Positions 53,455 to 64,000 of a stretch of 64,000 nt of DNA are shown here, piece by piece. The notes beneath the pieces are model-generated. The model ran no database searches. It had not been told where the DNA came from and saw only the letters and a list, made by a program, of their open reading frames with translations. Source of the DNA: Spodoptera frugiperda (lineage: Eukaryota > Arthropoda > Insecta > Lepidoptera > Noctuidae); contig NC_064237.1 in assembly GCF_023101765.2 (NCBI RefSeq), forward strand, positions 9,519,649 through 9,583,648, written 5' to 3'. Every line of letters begins with the position of its first letter. Within the stretch, counting starts at the first letter, position 1. Made by a program: the position numbers and the translations under genes.

Positions 53455-55600
53455 ATGGCTCCGAGAAAAAACTACACTCTCGACCAGATTGAAAAAGCAG
53501 TTGAAGCTGTTAAGAATGGAGAAAAGATAGCAAGTGCTGCGCAACGTTTCGGAGTACCAAGAATTACTCTTCATGACAAAATAACACGAAGAACTTCCAT
53601 TGGTTGTAGTATGGGGCCAAGTACCATCTTAACAAAAGTAGAAGAAGAAATTTTAGAAAAATGGTTATTAACTTTAGCTGAAAAGCATATTCCCCTAACT
53701 AAAGACTGTCTACTGGACAGTGTTCAAAAACTAATAATTAATCAAAACAGGAAAAATCCTTTTACTAAGAATAGGCCTGGTAAGAAATGGTTTCACTCAT
53801 TCATGAAAAGACATCCAAACTTGTCACAAAGAGTACCAGATAACTTTTCGAGAGCTCGAGATAATGTATCGGAGGATAACAAGAGGACCTGGTTTAAAGA
53901 AATCGAAAGTTATTTAGAAGAACATAACTTAAAAAATATTCTAAACAACCCACACAGGCTATTCAATGCAGACGAAAGCGCGTTTTTCTTGTCGCCGAAA
54001 CCTGATCGTGTTATCTGCAAAAAAGGAGATAAACACCCTTATAGTAAGTGTGGTGATGAGAAGGACAAGCTTACTGTCCTTATCACGGGAAACGAATTCC
54101 TTCGTCTGTTGCTGCTAGTGTTCCCGATGAATGGGCAATATGTAAGTCAGAAAGTGGGTGGATGTGCAGCAGCACCTTCTATGAATATGTGACTAATGTT
54201 TTCAACCCTTGGTTAGAGCAAAATAATATTGAAAAACCGATTTTATTCTTTGTGGATGGCCACAAATCCCATCTCACCCAACATTTATCAAATTTTTGCT
54301 CCCAAAACGGTATCGAGATCTTTGCCCTGTACCCAAACTCTACGCATATTTTGCAACCTATGGACTTGTCAGTATTCAGACCCCTCAAAGCACATTGGAG
54401 AAAAGCTGTGACGCAATGGAAAATGGAGAACCTTGGTCAAAATCTTCGTAAAGAGAATTTTGCTCCAGTACTTCAAAAATCACTCGCAAACATAACAAAA
54501 GATTGTGTGAAAAATGGGTTCAGAGCGGCGGGACTTTTTCCATTCGGGCCTGATTACATTGACATGTCAAAAATAAGACCAAAGGAAACCTCAACTAAAA
54601 CTAATCCAGGGCAGACGGAATTTGTGAGATATTTAGAAAACGAAATAATAAAAGTTTTTTCAGCTGAAAAGTTAGAAAGTTGACTATTTAATAAATTATA
54701 CTTTGAAAATAGAAGTACACTGGAAAGTAACATCCCTAATGAAGATGTGGCTTTATATGTAATTTGGGCCAAAAATAAATCCGATGACGTGTGTCGTTTG
54801 GGTTTGTCGGATGCTGCTTCTACGTCGGACACTTTGGAAGAGGTAGACATAGTCTCAAATAATATAACCACTGCTCAGTTGATTGAAGTTTTAACCGAAG
54901 AATCACCAGGAATTGAAAACAGCGAGCAAACTAAAAATTCATCAAAAGATACCAATTCTAATGAGTTCATAGAAAGTGTTTCCTCAACACATAACTTGAA
55001 AGAATCAGTGGATACTGCCGTAGGTGTTCCATTGTCTTCTATCGATGTAGTTAGAACAATAGAAGATCATCAAAATCAACAACCCAACTATAACACCAAA
55101 GTTGATACTATAATTAACCAATCTCTTCCACAACTCTCTTCGCTGACCGATTTACCTGAAGTTACAATAGATCCCGTAGTTGAACAACCTGACATTTATA
55201 CTAATATTGATACATCAATTGACCAAGCACTTCCTCCACCGGCGTTGTCATTGTCTTCTGATATTCCCAGAATAGTAGAAGACTGCATATCTCAAGAACC
55301 CATAATTAATACTATGGTACTACAGGATATAACACCACAAAAGAAATCTATGGAAAGTGTTTTGGGAGTGATAGTACCATCTCCTTTTAAGAGAAGTCTG
55401 TTTTGGCCCGAAAAGGATAGTAACAAAAAGAAAATGAAACGAGAAAAGATTCCGTCAACAGTGACAAGTAAAGCTTGGAAAGAGTAGCACGAGAAGAAAG
55501 AGGCCGAGAAAAATAAAAAAACAACAAGAAAAGGAAGAAAGAGCGATACAGAAACTAGAAAAAAAGAAATTAAAGGAACAGTTAGCCAACTGCTGCCAGC
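53455..55600 (+). pseudogene. pogo/Tigger-type transposase, broken
   Basis: Start at ATG 53455 (MAPRKNYTLDQIEKAVEAVK). The psq-type helix-turn-helix ends FGVPRITLHDKI, then the CENP-B part with KKWFHSFMKRHPNLSQRV. DDE_1 core: LFNADESAFF (first Asp), then a short deletion with a frameshift near 54095, after which IPSSVAASVPDEWA is read in a new frame; FFVDGHKSHLTQ (second Asp) and ILQPMDLSVFRPLKAHWRK (third Asp) follow. A stop occurs at 54681 (KLES-stop), but the same frame stays open to 55487 with an acidic Ser/Thr-rich tail. A stop in KAWKE-stop-HEKKEAEKNK and a shift precede the K/E-rich C-terminal helix (to about 55600). It is a different subfamily from the gene at 34396. Confidence 0.85.
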
Positions 55601-56369
55601 TCGGAAGACATTTTAGATTGGTGGAGGACGCATGAGACAGAGTATCCGATTTTATCGAAAATGGCCCGTGATTTTCTCTCAATACCTGCAACTTCAGTAC
55701 CTGCTGAGAGGTTATTTTCTAAAGCATCATTAGTAATTAGAAAACATAGAAATAGGTTAAGTGATGAGTCAGCCAGATAGTTACTTTGTATTAATTCTTG
55801 GTCAAAAAATTTATATAAAGTATCATAACCTAATGATAAAGCTGTTGATTTTGTATTTTATTTTTTATTCAAATAAATGATAAATCGTAAAACTCTTTTA
55901 TTTCTTATAAGTTGAGGGTTCAATCTCTTTCTAGACAGATAAGTATTGTTCTTTAAAATACAGTCAAGTTATTGTAATTAATTTGTTTTTTTACATGTTT
56001 TAGCAAATGTAAGCTTATAAATCATAAATGTTTATTAAGAAACAGTTACTTCCATGGAAAACGACATATAGGTCAGTTGATTTTTCGAATTTCTTATCAA
56101 ATCTTCAGTTATTTATTAATCTGCTTGATCTTTACTATGGCTATGTTAATTCAAGCTCACAATGTTCCAATTCTAATACGTTTTTCTAAGATTTAAAGTA
56201 AACTTTAATAAATAGTAATAGACTAATAGGTAATTGCAAGACTTGCAAGACTCTTGCTGCAAGACCAAGACCAAGACTGGGAGCGCAAGACCAAGACCAG
56301 GTGTATTGGCGCAAGACCAAGACCAAGACTGGCTAAGTCTCGTCTTGTTCTTGCATTTGGGCAACACTA
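55600..56369 (+). pseudogene. hAT transposase dimerisation domain plus right element end
   Basis: From about 55605 one frame reads DILDWWRTHETEYPILSKMA, SIPATSVPAERLFSKASLVI, RLSDESAR, stop, LLCINSW: the hAT C-terminal dimerisation block with its catalytic-type Glu in PAERLFS. About 500 bases of 3' region follow. The right terminus then shows repeated GCAAGACCAAGACCAAGACTGG-like units (56238-56340) and ends ...GGGCAACACTA at 56369, in reverse TAGTGTTGCCC, a hAT-type end. The left part of the element is missing; it begins at the pogo tail. Confidence 0.75.
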
Positions 56370-56583
56370 CTTAACACATTTAACGTTCATGTAGCGACAT
56401 CTGTTGTCACGTTAAACAAGTTCAGTGTCTTAACGCAGTATTGCTAAATGTCATTCAGTGCACCGCGGCGAACCGCCAACAAGAGAATGCTCGTAAAATT
56501 GTAAATAATTATTCATAAACTCAGTTTATTATTTTGTTTCATTAAAAAAAGTTTATTATTCATTGATATTCACGTAATTCACG

Positions 56584-57802
56584 ATGGAGACATCAAAGTA
56601 AGTATTTTGATAAACTGACATTTTATAACCCGGCTATTTTTATAGGTTATGATATTTATTATAATTAGAAAGCGACTAAATTAAGCCGGTATTTAATAAT
56701 GTTTTAAAAGATAAATATTTAGATGATAATAGGATGTAGTTTGACAATGTTAAATTCAAATATTGGTACCTTTTTTTGCAAATATAACAACAATACTGTT
56801 GAATCATTATTGCTAAATACACCTCCTAAATCTACTTCCTTTGTTTATTAGCTGCTAATAAACAAAATAAGTTTTTAGACCATGTGGGCTTTATATCGAT
56901 CCCGAAATTCTGTATCTGGGTGCTACACCAAAAAGCCTTATTGGCGGAGACATGATAGTGAAAGTGAAATGTCCACTATCGGCGTTCAAGACAGGGCTTG
57001 AAGAACCAAATTACAAAAAAAAAAAAGTTTTTTTTGGGTAGCAGATAAATCGGGTGCTTTGTAGATTAATAAATCCCACAATTGGTTTTACCAGATTCAA
57101 GGTCAATTACATGTGACTCGAATGATACGAAACAAAACGATGACATTGAAGAAATCGATAATGAAGACGATAATACTACTGAAACGAGTGACTCTGAAGT
57201 TGGGAAGAGACCAAAATATATCCAAACAGATTTATGGAGAAAGGCCACACCCAAAATGAGGGTGATAGTGTTAACGCAATGATCGAGCGAGCAAGCGAAC
57301 ATAAAAATATTTATTTACCCGATGAAGGGAATGTTCTAGTGCGTTGGTCAAAGACTGAAGGAGAACCGTATGCGGTGAAAGAGATGGACAGGGAAGATTT
57401 TTTCAATTTCAAAGGACTGTAGGATAACACAAACTACACAAAGGTTGTAACTAATTAGGTGATGAGATGGAAACAAATTCGTGAAGTCTAAGTTAATAAA
57501 AACGTCTATGATCGCATAGAGTATAAGTATGATCTGGGTGAGGAACCTAAGATTTTAGTTGTTTTAAGGACATGGAATAGAAATAGCCAGCGCACAAGGC
57601 ATTTTGAACTCAATCAAGCTTGTTAAGATGAAAGCATCCCCATTCTGTACGATAAGTATAGAGATCTGAACTCTATGTGTAAGTCTTTAGCAATCCCAAG
57701 AAAATATCATGCATTCTATAAAAACTTGCCATATGTGCCCTTCAAAGACAGGAGAGTACATACAAGACAAGCTAGTGATGATGACGATGGTGATATTTAC
57801 TA
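56584..57802 (+). pseudogene. Sola2-like transposase remnant with YqaJ-nuclease-like segment
   Basis: A possible first exon METSK ends on GTAAGT at 56599. At 56884-57010 one frame reads CGLYIDPEILYLGATPKSLI and MIVKVKCPLSAF, close to YqaJ/lambda-exonuclease-like motifs, where LGASPDGLI and VEIKCP are expected; the catalytic Asp and Glu are here Lys. HNWFYQIQGQLHVT (57075) is another YqaJ-family motif. From 57234 a different frame reads EKGHTQNEGDSVNAMIERAS, YLPDEGNVLVRW and, past stops, YDKYRDLNSMCKSLAIPRKY and HAFYKNLPY to a DDDDG tail, the same C-terminal boxes as the Sola2-like gene at 13855-16493. Whether the two parts ever formed one gene is unclear. Confidence 0.6.
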
Positions 57803-58172
57803 ATAATTATTAGTCAATATCACTATCATACGGTTAATTATAATTAACTTGTTTAAAAGCAACTTATATAAATATATAGACAGGATGTCAAATACCCGGA
57901 AATACTGATACAAGTATTTGTACACAATAAAATGTATTTAAGTATGAAATGATTTAATTTTTACGACAAAAATATAGAAATCTCATTACGCGGAACCTCA
58001 CTAGTGCAGACAGTCGCCGGTCGCCGTCACCGTAATATTACGTGCGGACAAGCTGTATTGTGAGTTGCCTTAGCGCCGTCACCGTAAAATCACGGGAAAC
58101 ATTTATCGGTCAATGCAACTAGTGTTGTAGCCCTTTTTCGTGTTATTGTGTGGAAATCTAAATGCAAAAGAA
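57803..58172. other. 5' region of the piggyBac element
   Basis: No ORF. The box gccgtcaccgtaa...tcacg occurs twice (58024-58041 and 58075-58097) and may be subterminal repeats or promoter sequence. Two TTTAA(G/T) words near 57928 and 57954 are candidate TTAA target sites. Confidence 0.35.
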
Positions 58173-59685
58173 ATGCATGAAGACGAAGAGTTATTAATTA
58201 TTTTGCAATCGAATCATGAATTGCCAAGCGACGACAGTTCTAACACAGATAGTGATGTTGATTTGGTAAGTTTAAAATTTATTGTTTAATTCGATCATTT
58301 AATTTGGCAAGAAATTGTGTTTGTGTTTAAGTAGGTACATCATGAAATAATAAATTGAAATAATCAATTGAAATAATAAATCGAAATAATCAATTGAAAT
58401 AATAATTTCATAGGCTGGAATTATTTCATATTAAAAAGGTGCCTAGGTAGGTAATTATCAACAGATTTCTAAAATGACCAATTCGTATGCCAATAAAGTT
58501 AAAATACTAAAAGTTGTCACACGCAACATGAGACTTGCTAAATGGGTCGACTGTAATGATGAAGAAATGTTGAAGTTCCTAGGCTTGTTGATTTACATGG
58601 GACTCAAAAAATTACCCAAAATGAGTGACTATTGGAGCAATAATATCCTCTATAAAAATAAAGTAGTTTCTCAGGCTATGAGTAGAAATAGATTTGAGCT
58701 GTTACTAAGATGTTGGCATTTTGAAGACAGTATCCACTTGACATCCAATACTGACCGTCTTTTAAAAATAAGGCGTTTTGTGCAGTTACTTGCAGGTACA
58801 TTTCGAAATTCCAAAACGCCTGGTGAATATATCACTGTAGATGAGACCATGGTGGCTTTTAGAGGACGTATAAAATTCATGCAATATATTCCCGGTAAAC
58901 GGCACAAATATGGCATAAAATTATTTAAAGTGTGTGATGATGACGGCTACACACATGACTTTATCGTTTACGAAGGTAAAAATTCAAGAGAGCAGATCGA
59001 GTCGCCTGCCAACATAGTAATGAAGCTTTGTCATCCCTACCTCGGAGTAGGCAGGAGTGTAGTAACGGATAATTATTACACTAGTGTAGATTTGGCGCAA
59101 CAATTATTGAAAAAAAAAAACACTCACCTGATTGGAACATTACGCATAAACAGGAAGGGATTACCAAAAAAAGTGGAACAAGAAAAACTGTCCAAAGGTG
59201 AAACGATTGCTTTAGAGAACAATGACGGTATTCTTGTGCTCAAATGGAAAGACAAGCGTGATGTATTCGCTTTATCGACAAAACATTCTATTGGTTTTGT
59301 TACTGTTCAAAGAAGGAGGAACCCTAACAAGAAAGTAATGAAACCTACCTTAATCGCTGAATACAACAAACACAAATGCTCAATAGACTTGTCTGATCAA
59401 ATGGCAAGCAATGCCAATCCTGCCAGAAGAAACATCCGCTGGTTTCAGAAACTAGCTGTAGAACTATTACTTTCAACAGCTGTCACAAATGCATATATAA
59501 TTTATAAGACTCATAAGCAACTAAGTAGCAAGAAGTCGAATTTTCGAGAAAATCTCTGCCTACAGATGTTAGGAATCACGTCTAATTCTAATTCAGCAGC
59601 TCGTGAACAAAGTCAAAGAGATCATAAATTCAGCAAATCATTGATGGCTGATCACAGAGGACGACTTATTCGGCGAAGGTGCATA

Positions 59686-60719
59686 TGTTACGGTAAATCT
59701 GATTAATTGAAAATTATTAATAATTTTGCTAAATTATTAATAATTACCACACGTTTTGGTAAATGTGAATAATCGATCGAAATTTATCACTTTTAGTAGT
59801 GATTATTAATAATTCACGACACATATTGGTGAAAGTAATAAAATAAATATAAACCCTATGTTTTTTGACCAGCATGTATTTATTTATAATATTAAACACC
59901 GTCTTACGATTATATTAATTAGAGATCACACAAACAAGGTTGCTTGTACTTGCTTTAAACCAAAAGGACAACAAATTCACATATTCTGCGCGTAAGTGCG
60001 GCTCTGCGGACGGCAAGTAGGGGTAGCTCGCCGCCCGACCAGAACCAGACCCGTGCGTGCGGCGCGTCGAGTTCTGCGCGCGCCTCAAAGAGCCATCAGA
60101 TCACCACAGATGGGGCCCAGTAGGGCTGATGCATGATCCGGAGCTGCGGACTACCTAGCGGGTTTACCGGGGCTCCGGCTCGAAAATCAGGAGTAAGAAC
60201 GGGGTGGTTTTTAGTCAGTAAAAGTCTGACACTCCCTCTCACCTCGCCAAAAAGGGCACATTTATCACAAAATTAACAATAAAATTCTTTTAAAATCAAA
60301 TTACCATGAAACTTATGCAAAAAAGTCTATCGTGGTACATAAAATTGTAACAAAAATAAAATTAAACAATTATTGTTTCATTAACAAAATCAACACGAAT
60401 CCTAAAAGCAATCATCAATAATCACATTTGGTTTGCCTGTAAATCTTCTGTAGCATCTATAAATGCATCAAATTAAAAATTTTAAAGTATTATCATAGAA
60501 TTCAACAAATATTTGTTGTGTAAGTACAATATATTGCCTTTTAAATTGAAATAAAAATAACATCTTGGCCACTTATTACATTTATCACTACTAGGGTAAA
60601 ATTATTAATAATAAGCGACAAATGTGATTAATTTATCACTTTTACCTCGAGTTTCGGTAATTATTAATAATAGTAGATAATTATTAATAATTTTCAATTA
60701 TTCACTCTTACCGTAACAC
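59686..60719. mobile_element. TIR element with TGTTACGGTAA ends, CATA duplication
   Basis: Left TGTTACGGTAAATCTG and right (reversed) TGTTACGGTAAGAGTG, followed inward by the shared word TTGAAAATTATTAATAATT. CATA lies at 59682-59685 and 60720-60723. ATTATTAATAATT-type words recur at least eight times within 150 bases of each end. The GC-rich lepidopteran repeat (59990-60255) lies in its middle. No transposase. Confidence 0.9.
59990..60255 (+). repeat. GC-rich lepidopteran interspersed repeat
   Basis: Contains 'gtagctcgccgcccgaccag', 'ggggcccagtagggctgatg', 'gcgggtttaccggggctccg' and 'ctgacactccctctcacctc', which I recognise from many moth and butterfly genomic sequences. Sharp contrast in GC with the host element. 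Class not certain (SINE-like). Confidence 0.7.
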
Positions 60720-60999
60720 ATACATTGTTATGAGAGGAACCGAGCTGCTGGACTATCTGCAAAGGCCGCCAGAGACCGAACAAAAAAAGTGAATACCGTG
60801 TGTCTAAAATGCCCGACTCAACCTAGTGTTTGTGGTCAATGTTACGGAGAAATTCACATTTTCGTAAACAGAAATTAAACTTTAATTTTCTATGATTATA
60901 TTTTCATATAATTTCTCTTTTTTTATTTTGTATCAAAACAATTTCTTTTCTTTGATTTCATTTTTAACCCCGACGCAAAAAGAGGGGTGAGATAACGTC

Positions 61000-61443
61000 G
61001 TGGATACCGAGCAAGTGACATCTTACCCAACAGAGTTTCTCAACTCCTTAGAGTTATCAAGAGTGCCTTCTCATAAGTTGAGGCTGAAAGTTGGTGTTGC
61101 TGTGATGTTTATGAGAAACCTAGATCCACCAAGGCTATGTAACGGCACACGGTTACAATTAACCTATTTAGGAAGGAATGTCATTAAAGCCGTTATTATG
61201 ACTAGAATGGCAAAAGGCGAAACTGTAATTATTCCCCGCATTCCCATTATTCCAACTGATTTGCCATTCCAATTCAAAAGAGTTCAGTTTTCGCTGAAAA
61301 CTGCGTTTGCAATGACAATAAATAAAGCCCAAGGGCAAACGCTAAAAGTTGGGGGGGTACATCTTGAAAAAGACTGTTTCTCCCATGGACAACTCTACGT
61401 TGCGTGCTCAAGAGTGTCGACACCACAAAACCTTTTTAATTAA
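61000..61443 (+). pseudogene. Helitron PIF1-like helicase C-terminal fragment
   Basis: An open stretch of about 147 codons with YPTEFLNSLELSRVPSHKLR, NLDPPRLCNGTRLQLTYLGR, PFQFKRVQFSLKTAFAMTINKAQGQTL and GQLYVACSRVSTPQNLF: helicase motifs V and VI of Helitron RepHel proteins, in order and up to the near-terminal end. The N-terminal helicase motifs and the Rep domain are missing. It begins right after the lepidopteran box accccgacgcaaaaagagggg (60968-60988). The reading frame is clean over its length, so truncation is recent or the piece was carried along by another element. Confidence 0.9.
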
Positions 61444-61660
61444 TAACTGGTAAAAAGGCAAAATACCTAACATCCTTTCTTCCTCCTCTCCAGAGTAAAA
61501 TGAAATTGTAACTGCGCTGTTGAGTCTGTCGATCACACTCATTCGAGGATCTGAACGACACACTCTGCAACGCAGAAATTGTCCTCTAGGATTAAGAATG
61601 ATTGGTCAACTAGAACAATAAGATGCAGTATGATGTACATAGTGGTAGTATAAGGATTAA

Positions 61661-62637
61661 ATGATAACAAAGAAAAAAAAATTAAGTGAAGAAGAACTTA
61701 TGAGCATTTTTAAGTCAGGTGTTGATGTTTTATCGGTAAGGAGATTAAAACGATTAATACCAGAAGGGAAATGGGTCGATTGTGAGTCTGTCAGAATCTG
61801 TTTTAAAAGTAATGTGCTTCCGCAATATATTTATGCCTACGATTGCAGATTTAAAGTTGAAAAATATGTATTTCCTGTAACGCAATGCTCAGGCTGTTGG
61901 CAATTTGGCCATATCATTAAATTTTGCCCCACGAAAAAAGTCATATGCCCAAAATGTGGAGGAAGTTATGAAAATTGTGACATAAAAGACTTTCTATGTT
62001 TAAACTGCAAGGGGAATCACTTCGTTCTGGATAAAAGTGTCCTATTTATCTAAAAGAAAAATCCATCAGGAATATTATGAGTGAAGAGCAAGTTACATAC
62101 AGAAGAGCCTTACAAATTTTAAAAGAGAAAAAAGGAGAACAAATATCAAATGAGATCTCACAGGAAAATAATGACAATCAATTTGCAATCGTCACTAACA
62201 ACGAGAAAGAAACCTATAGTAATGTACTGACAAGGGCGTTAATACATCAAGAACCAATAACAAATAGAAAAGAAGAACAGATAGATGATACGAGCATAGA
62301 CAAACAGCAAAATATCAAAAGTTCAAAACAAAAATCAAATAAACAGAATAAGTATCAAAACCAAAATAAAACACCATTAGAACAACCAATGATTGAAGAA
62401 ATAGACGATAAGCAGGAAGGAAAAAGAAGTAATAAGCATAGTTCACAATGGTTATATAAACTTGATTGGGCAAAGATATGGATGAAAATAAAGAATATCT
62501 GCAAATCTAAACTGAAACTCGAAGAAAAAGCAATGTCATTGTTAAAAATTATTGGAGAAGAACTAAAGAATTTTTTGATCAATATAATATTTGAAGAAGA
62601 CATTTTAGGACATTTAAACTTTTTCAATAATGGATAG
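61661..62637 (+). pseudogene. LINE ORF1 (gag-like) with CCHC knuckles, one frameshift
   Basis: Start at ATG 61661. After an RRM-like or substrate-binding region (VSVRRLKRLIPEGKWVDCES) there are three Cys-rich knuckles: CSGCWQFGHIIKFC, CPKCGGSYENC and CLNCKGNH, the arrangement of gag-like ORF1 proteins of I/Jockey-type LINEs. A one-base shift near 62035, just after the last knuckle, separates it from 62077-62637, which continues IRNIMSEEQVTYRRALQI and a Q/N/K-rich tail. No ORF2 follows; only a possible ATGGATAGTTTTC at 62630 remains. It would bind element RNA in the cytoplasm if whole. Confidence 0.8.
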
Positions 62638-62894
62638 TTTTCAAAAAGTTAAATAATTTTTATATATGATTAGGTGAGTGTAAATTAGATAATTAGTACG
62701 ATGGGGTTGACGTATTCATTTGGATAAAAACCCCTTAAATAATAAAGAAAAAAAAAGAATATACATAATAATAGTAATTAAGAATAATAATGGACTCACG
62801 TAGTTTAAGTTTAATTTTAAGAAAACGAGCATTCAAACGCAGAGCTCATTATGTTGATTTTTGAAGAGTTCCCTAGAATATCTTCCACATCTCA

Positions 62895-63269
62895 TTTTTG
62901 AAGAGATCCCGCGAGATCGGGAACTATGTGGTTAAAACCAAACATTTGCCGGAAGTCACTATTCCACGCGAACGAAGTCGCGGGCAAAAGCTATTTATTA
63001 TTAAATATAGAGATATCGGCTGCTTTTGTGGTGACTTAAGAAGTCAATGTGAATGTTTTTCACCAAAGTCACATTCAGTTGTACTTAGTTCGGATAACAT
63101 AAAAAACTCGTCTGAAATTCGCCCCTCAAGTTCAAAAAGTTTATCGACATTTGTTGAAGAAATCCCCCAAAACGTTAAAGAGAAGTACGATATAGAAACT
63201 GACACTTGTTTATCTTTGAAACCTACTATAGAAATGTATTTGGAACCAAATTTCAAAATAAATAATTAG
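62895..63269 (+). CDS. Short-interspersed tail fused to an unassigned Cys-rich ORF fragment
   Basis: The open frame begins in a repeat tail: 'attccacgcgaacgaagtcg' (62961) is the common lepidopteran LINE/SINE 3' sequence. The part after about 62995 looks like a separate protein fragment: KYRDIGCFCGDLRSQCECFS, a Ser-rich linker with SSDNIKNSSEIRPSSSKSLS, then an acidic tail to TAA. The CFC...C.C knuckle followed by a Ser/Pro-rich acidic segment resembles the LSCFCNSGSC region of the Sola-like protein at 25419-28089, so it may be a C-terminal exon of that family. Weak. Confidence 0.35.
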   Translation, partial: FLKRSREIGNYVVKTKHLPEVTIPRERSRGQKLFIIKYRDIGCFCGDLRSQCECFSPKSHSVVLSSDNIKNSSEIRPSSSKSLSTFVEEIPQNVKEKYDIETDTCLSLKPTIEMYLEPNFKINN

Positions 63270-64000
63270 ACTTCAAAAGATTATAAAATTGAGAAAGAGC
63301 CGGACGAGGGATTCAAAAAAGTGATAAGAGCCAATCCGTAAAAAAATTAACGTAAGAAAAAAGTACTGTCACAAAATTTTACAAACAGTTTACAAGACTA
63401 TCTCATACTCTATTGAATGCATATTTTTTTATTATACATTATAGATCATTAACTTTTAAAAAATTTAATAATGGAGTCCATTGTTGTTAATTTAACCGAA
63501 TAAAAATTTAAAATAAGAAGCAAAAACGAACATTTTAGCGTGTCACACCTCCTGTCACTAACTTTAATTAACCGAAGTTCAAGGTTTTTTATACATACTT
63601 CAGCGTTTTTTGGGCGCTTTTGAAGAATATTGCTTTTTCTTAATTATAATATTAATTTTACTTATTAATTTTATGGTATTACAACAAAATTCATGAAATT
63701 AAATGATAATCAAATTAGCACCAAGGTGGACATTCCACTTTTGTCACTACGGTTTTATTTGCTTTCCGTTTTAAAAAACTACCAAAACAAGTTTTTTTAT
63801 TATAGTGGTAACATTATTGTAGTAGATCAGCCATTTATTTTTACCCATCGTACAGTTGTGACGCAGTGATCGGTGACGAAAGCCGTGTTGTTAATTACGT
63901 AGTCGATTAAGGAATCCACTATAGTCACAGCTATAACGTGATACCGGTAAGTTCTTAAAATATTCTTTTATTTGTAAATTATGCCTAATGTAAGTGTGTA
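63270..64000. other. Non-coding end of window
   Basis: No supported gene. An exon-like stretch ends ataccg|GTAAGTTC at 63946-63953 and may be a first-exon donor of a gene beyond the window. The phrase cacctcctgtcactaac (63546) and ttccacttttgtcactacgg (63732) share a loose TGTCACTA word. Confidence 0.3.

Larger units (their letters stand above)
58173..60878 (+). pseudogene. piggyBac transposase, split by an insertion near its zinc tail
   Basis: Exon 1 (58173-58265) reads MHEDEELLIILQSN and an acidic stretch, with donor GTAAG. Exon 2 begins after caacag at 58465 and reads to 59685. The core shows ITVDETMVAFRGR (Asp at codon 123 counted from ATG 58474), VVTDNYYTSVDLA (D199) and CSIDLSDQM (D305 or D308). 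It has Cys in RRRC, then is cut by a 1034-base element with duplication CATA. Beyond it, from 60724, the frame resumes as HCYERNRAAGLSAKAARDRT and VCLKCPTQPSVCGQCYGEIH, the Cys-rich DNA-binding tail, with stop at 60876. Removing the insert gives RRCIHCYER in frame. About 100 residues between the exons, present in relatives, seem missing, so an exon may have been lost. No shift in exon 2. Confidence 0.85.

Noticed and set aside
56884..57010. A phage-type recombination exonuclease, suggesting bacterial or viral DNA
   Set aside because: YqaJ-like proteins are common in insect transposons; flanks are insect repeats and catalytic residues are lost.

Overview
The window is eukaryotic and almost certainly from an insect, most likely a moth or butterfly. 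It is AT-rich, has intron-containing genes and no operons, and carries repeats I recognise from memory as typical of Lepidoptera: the GC-rich repeat at about 59990-60255, the box 'accccgacgcaaaaagaggg' near 60968, and a short-interspersed tail 'gaacgaagtcgcgggcaaaa' near 62972. No single-copy host gene can be recognised with confidence. Nearly every coding stretch belongs to a mobile element. Only two transposase genes are open from start to stop: a hAT at 4366-6624 (-) and a pogo at 34396-36609 (+). The rest are frameshifted, truncated or split by later insertions.

Layout: a 5'-truncated LINE (250-1770) lies against a decayed hAT gene (1766-2752, -). An intact-ORF hAT follows (3395-7183). 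Next come a Helitron helicase fragment (7809-8500, -) and a second hAT with a one-base frameshift (about 8630-12774). A 5'-truncated copia retrotransposon (12966-20552) is split twice, by a Sola2-like transposon (13037-16877, duplication ATAT) and by a Tc1/mariner-like element (17557-18915, duplication TA). Its single LTR ends against a hAT remnant. From 21.3 to 24.8 kb there are inverted-repeat and piggyBac-like scraps. A Harbinger/ISL2EU gene (24134-29390, -) is split by a Sola-like element (24778-29077, duplication ATAC).

From 32.8 to 50.8 kb lies the most interesting structure. A roughly 5 kb transposon has been expanded to about 18 kb by nesting. Its gene starts at an ATG placed exactly on a splice donor (40972). 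It encodes a putative DDE-type domain followed by a ubiquitin-protease-like Cys/His module. It has been interrupted by a pogo element (which itself holds a 2.8 kb element with 0.5 kb inverted repeats), a complete PIF/Harbinger in intron 1, a mariner in the protease module, and a four-base-duplication element in its right terminal repeat. Several of these insertions can be removed on paper to restore a sensible reading frame.

From 50.9 kb to the end: an errantivirus-like env tail and LTR start, a gypsy integrase scrap, a second pogo, a hAT end, a Sola2 remnant beside a YqaJ-nuclease-like fragment, and a piggyBac gene split in its zinc-binding tail by a terminal-inverted-repeat element. After these come a second Helitron fragment and a LINE ORF1. 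The last 0.7 kb holds nothing recognisable.

The genes do not form a pathway. What ties them together is stratigraphy: who jumped into whom, often readable to the base.
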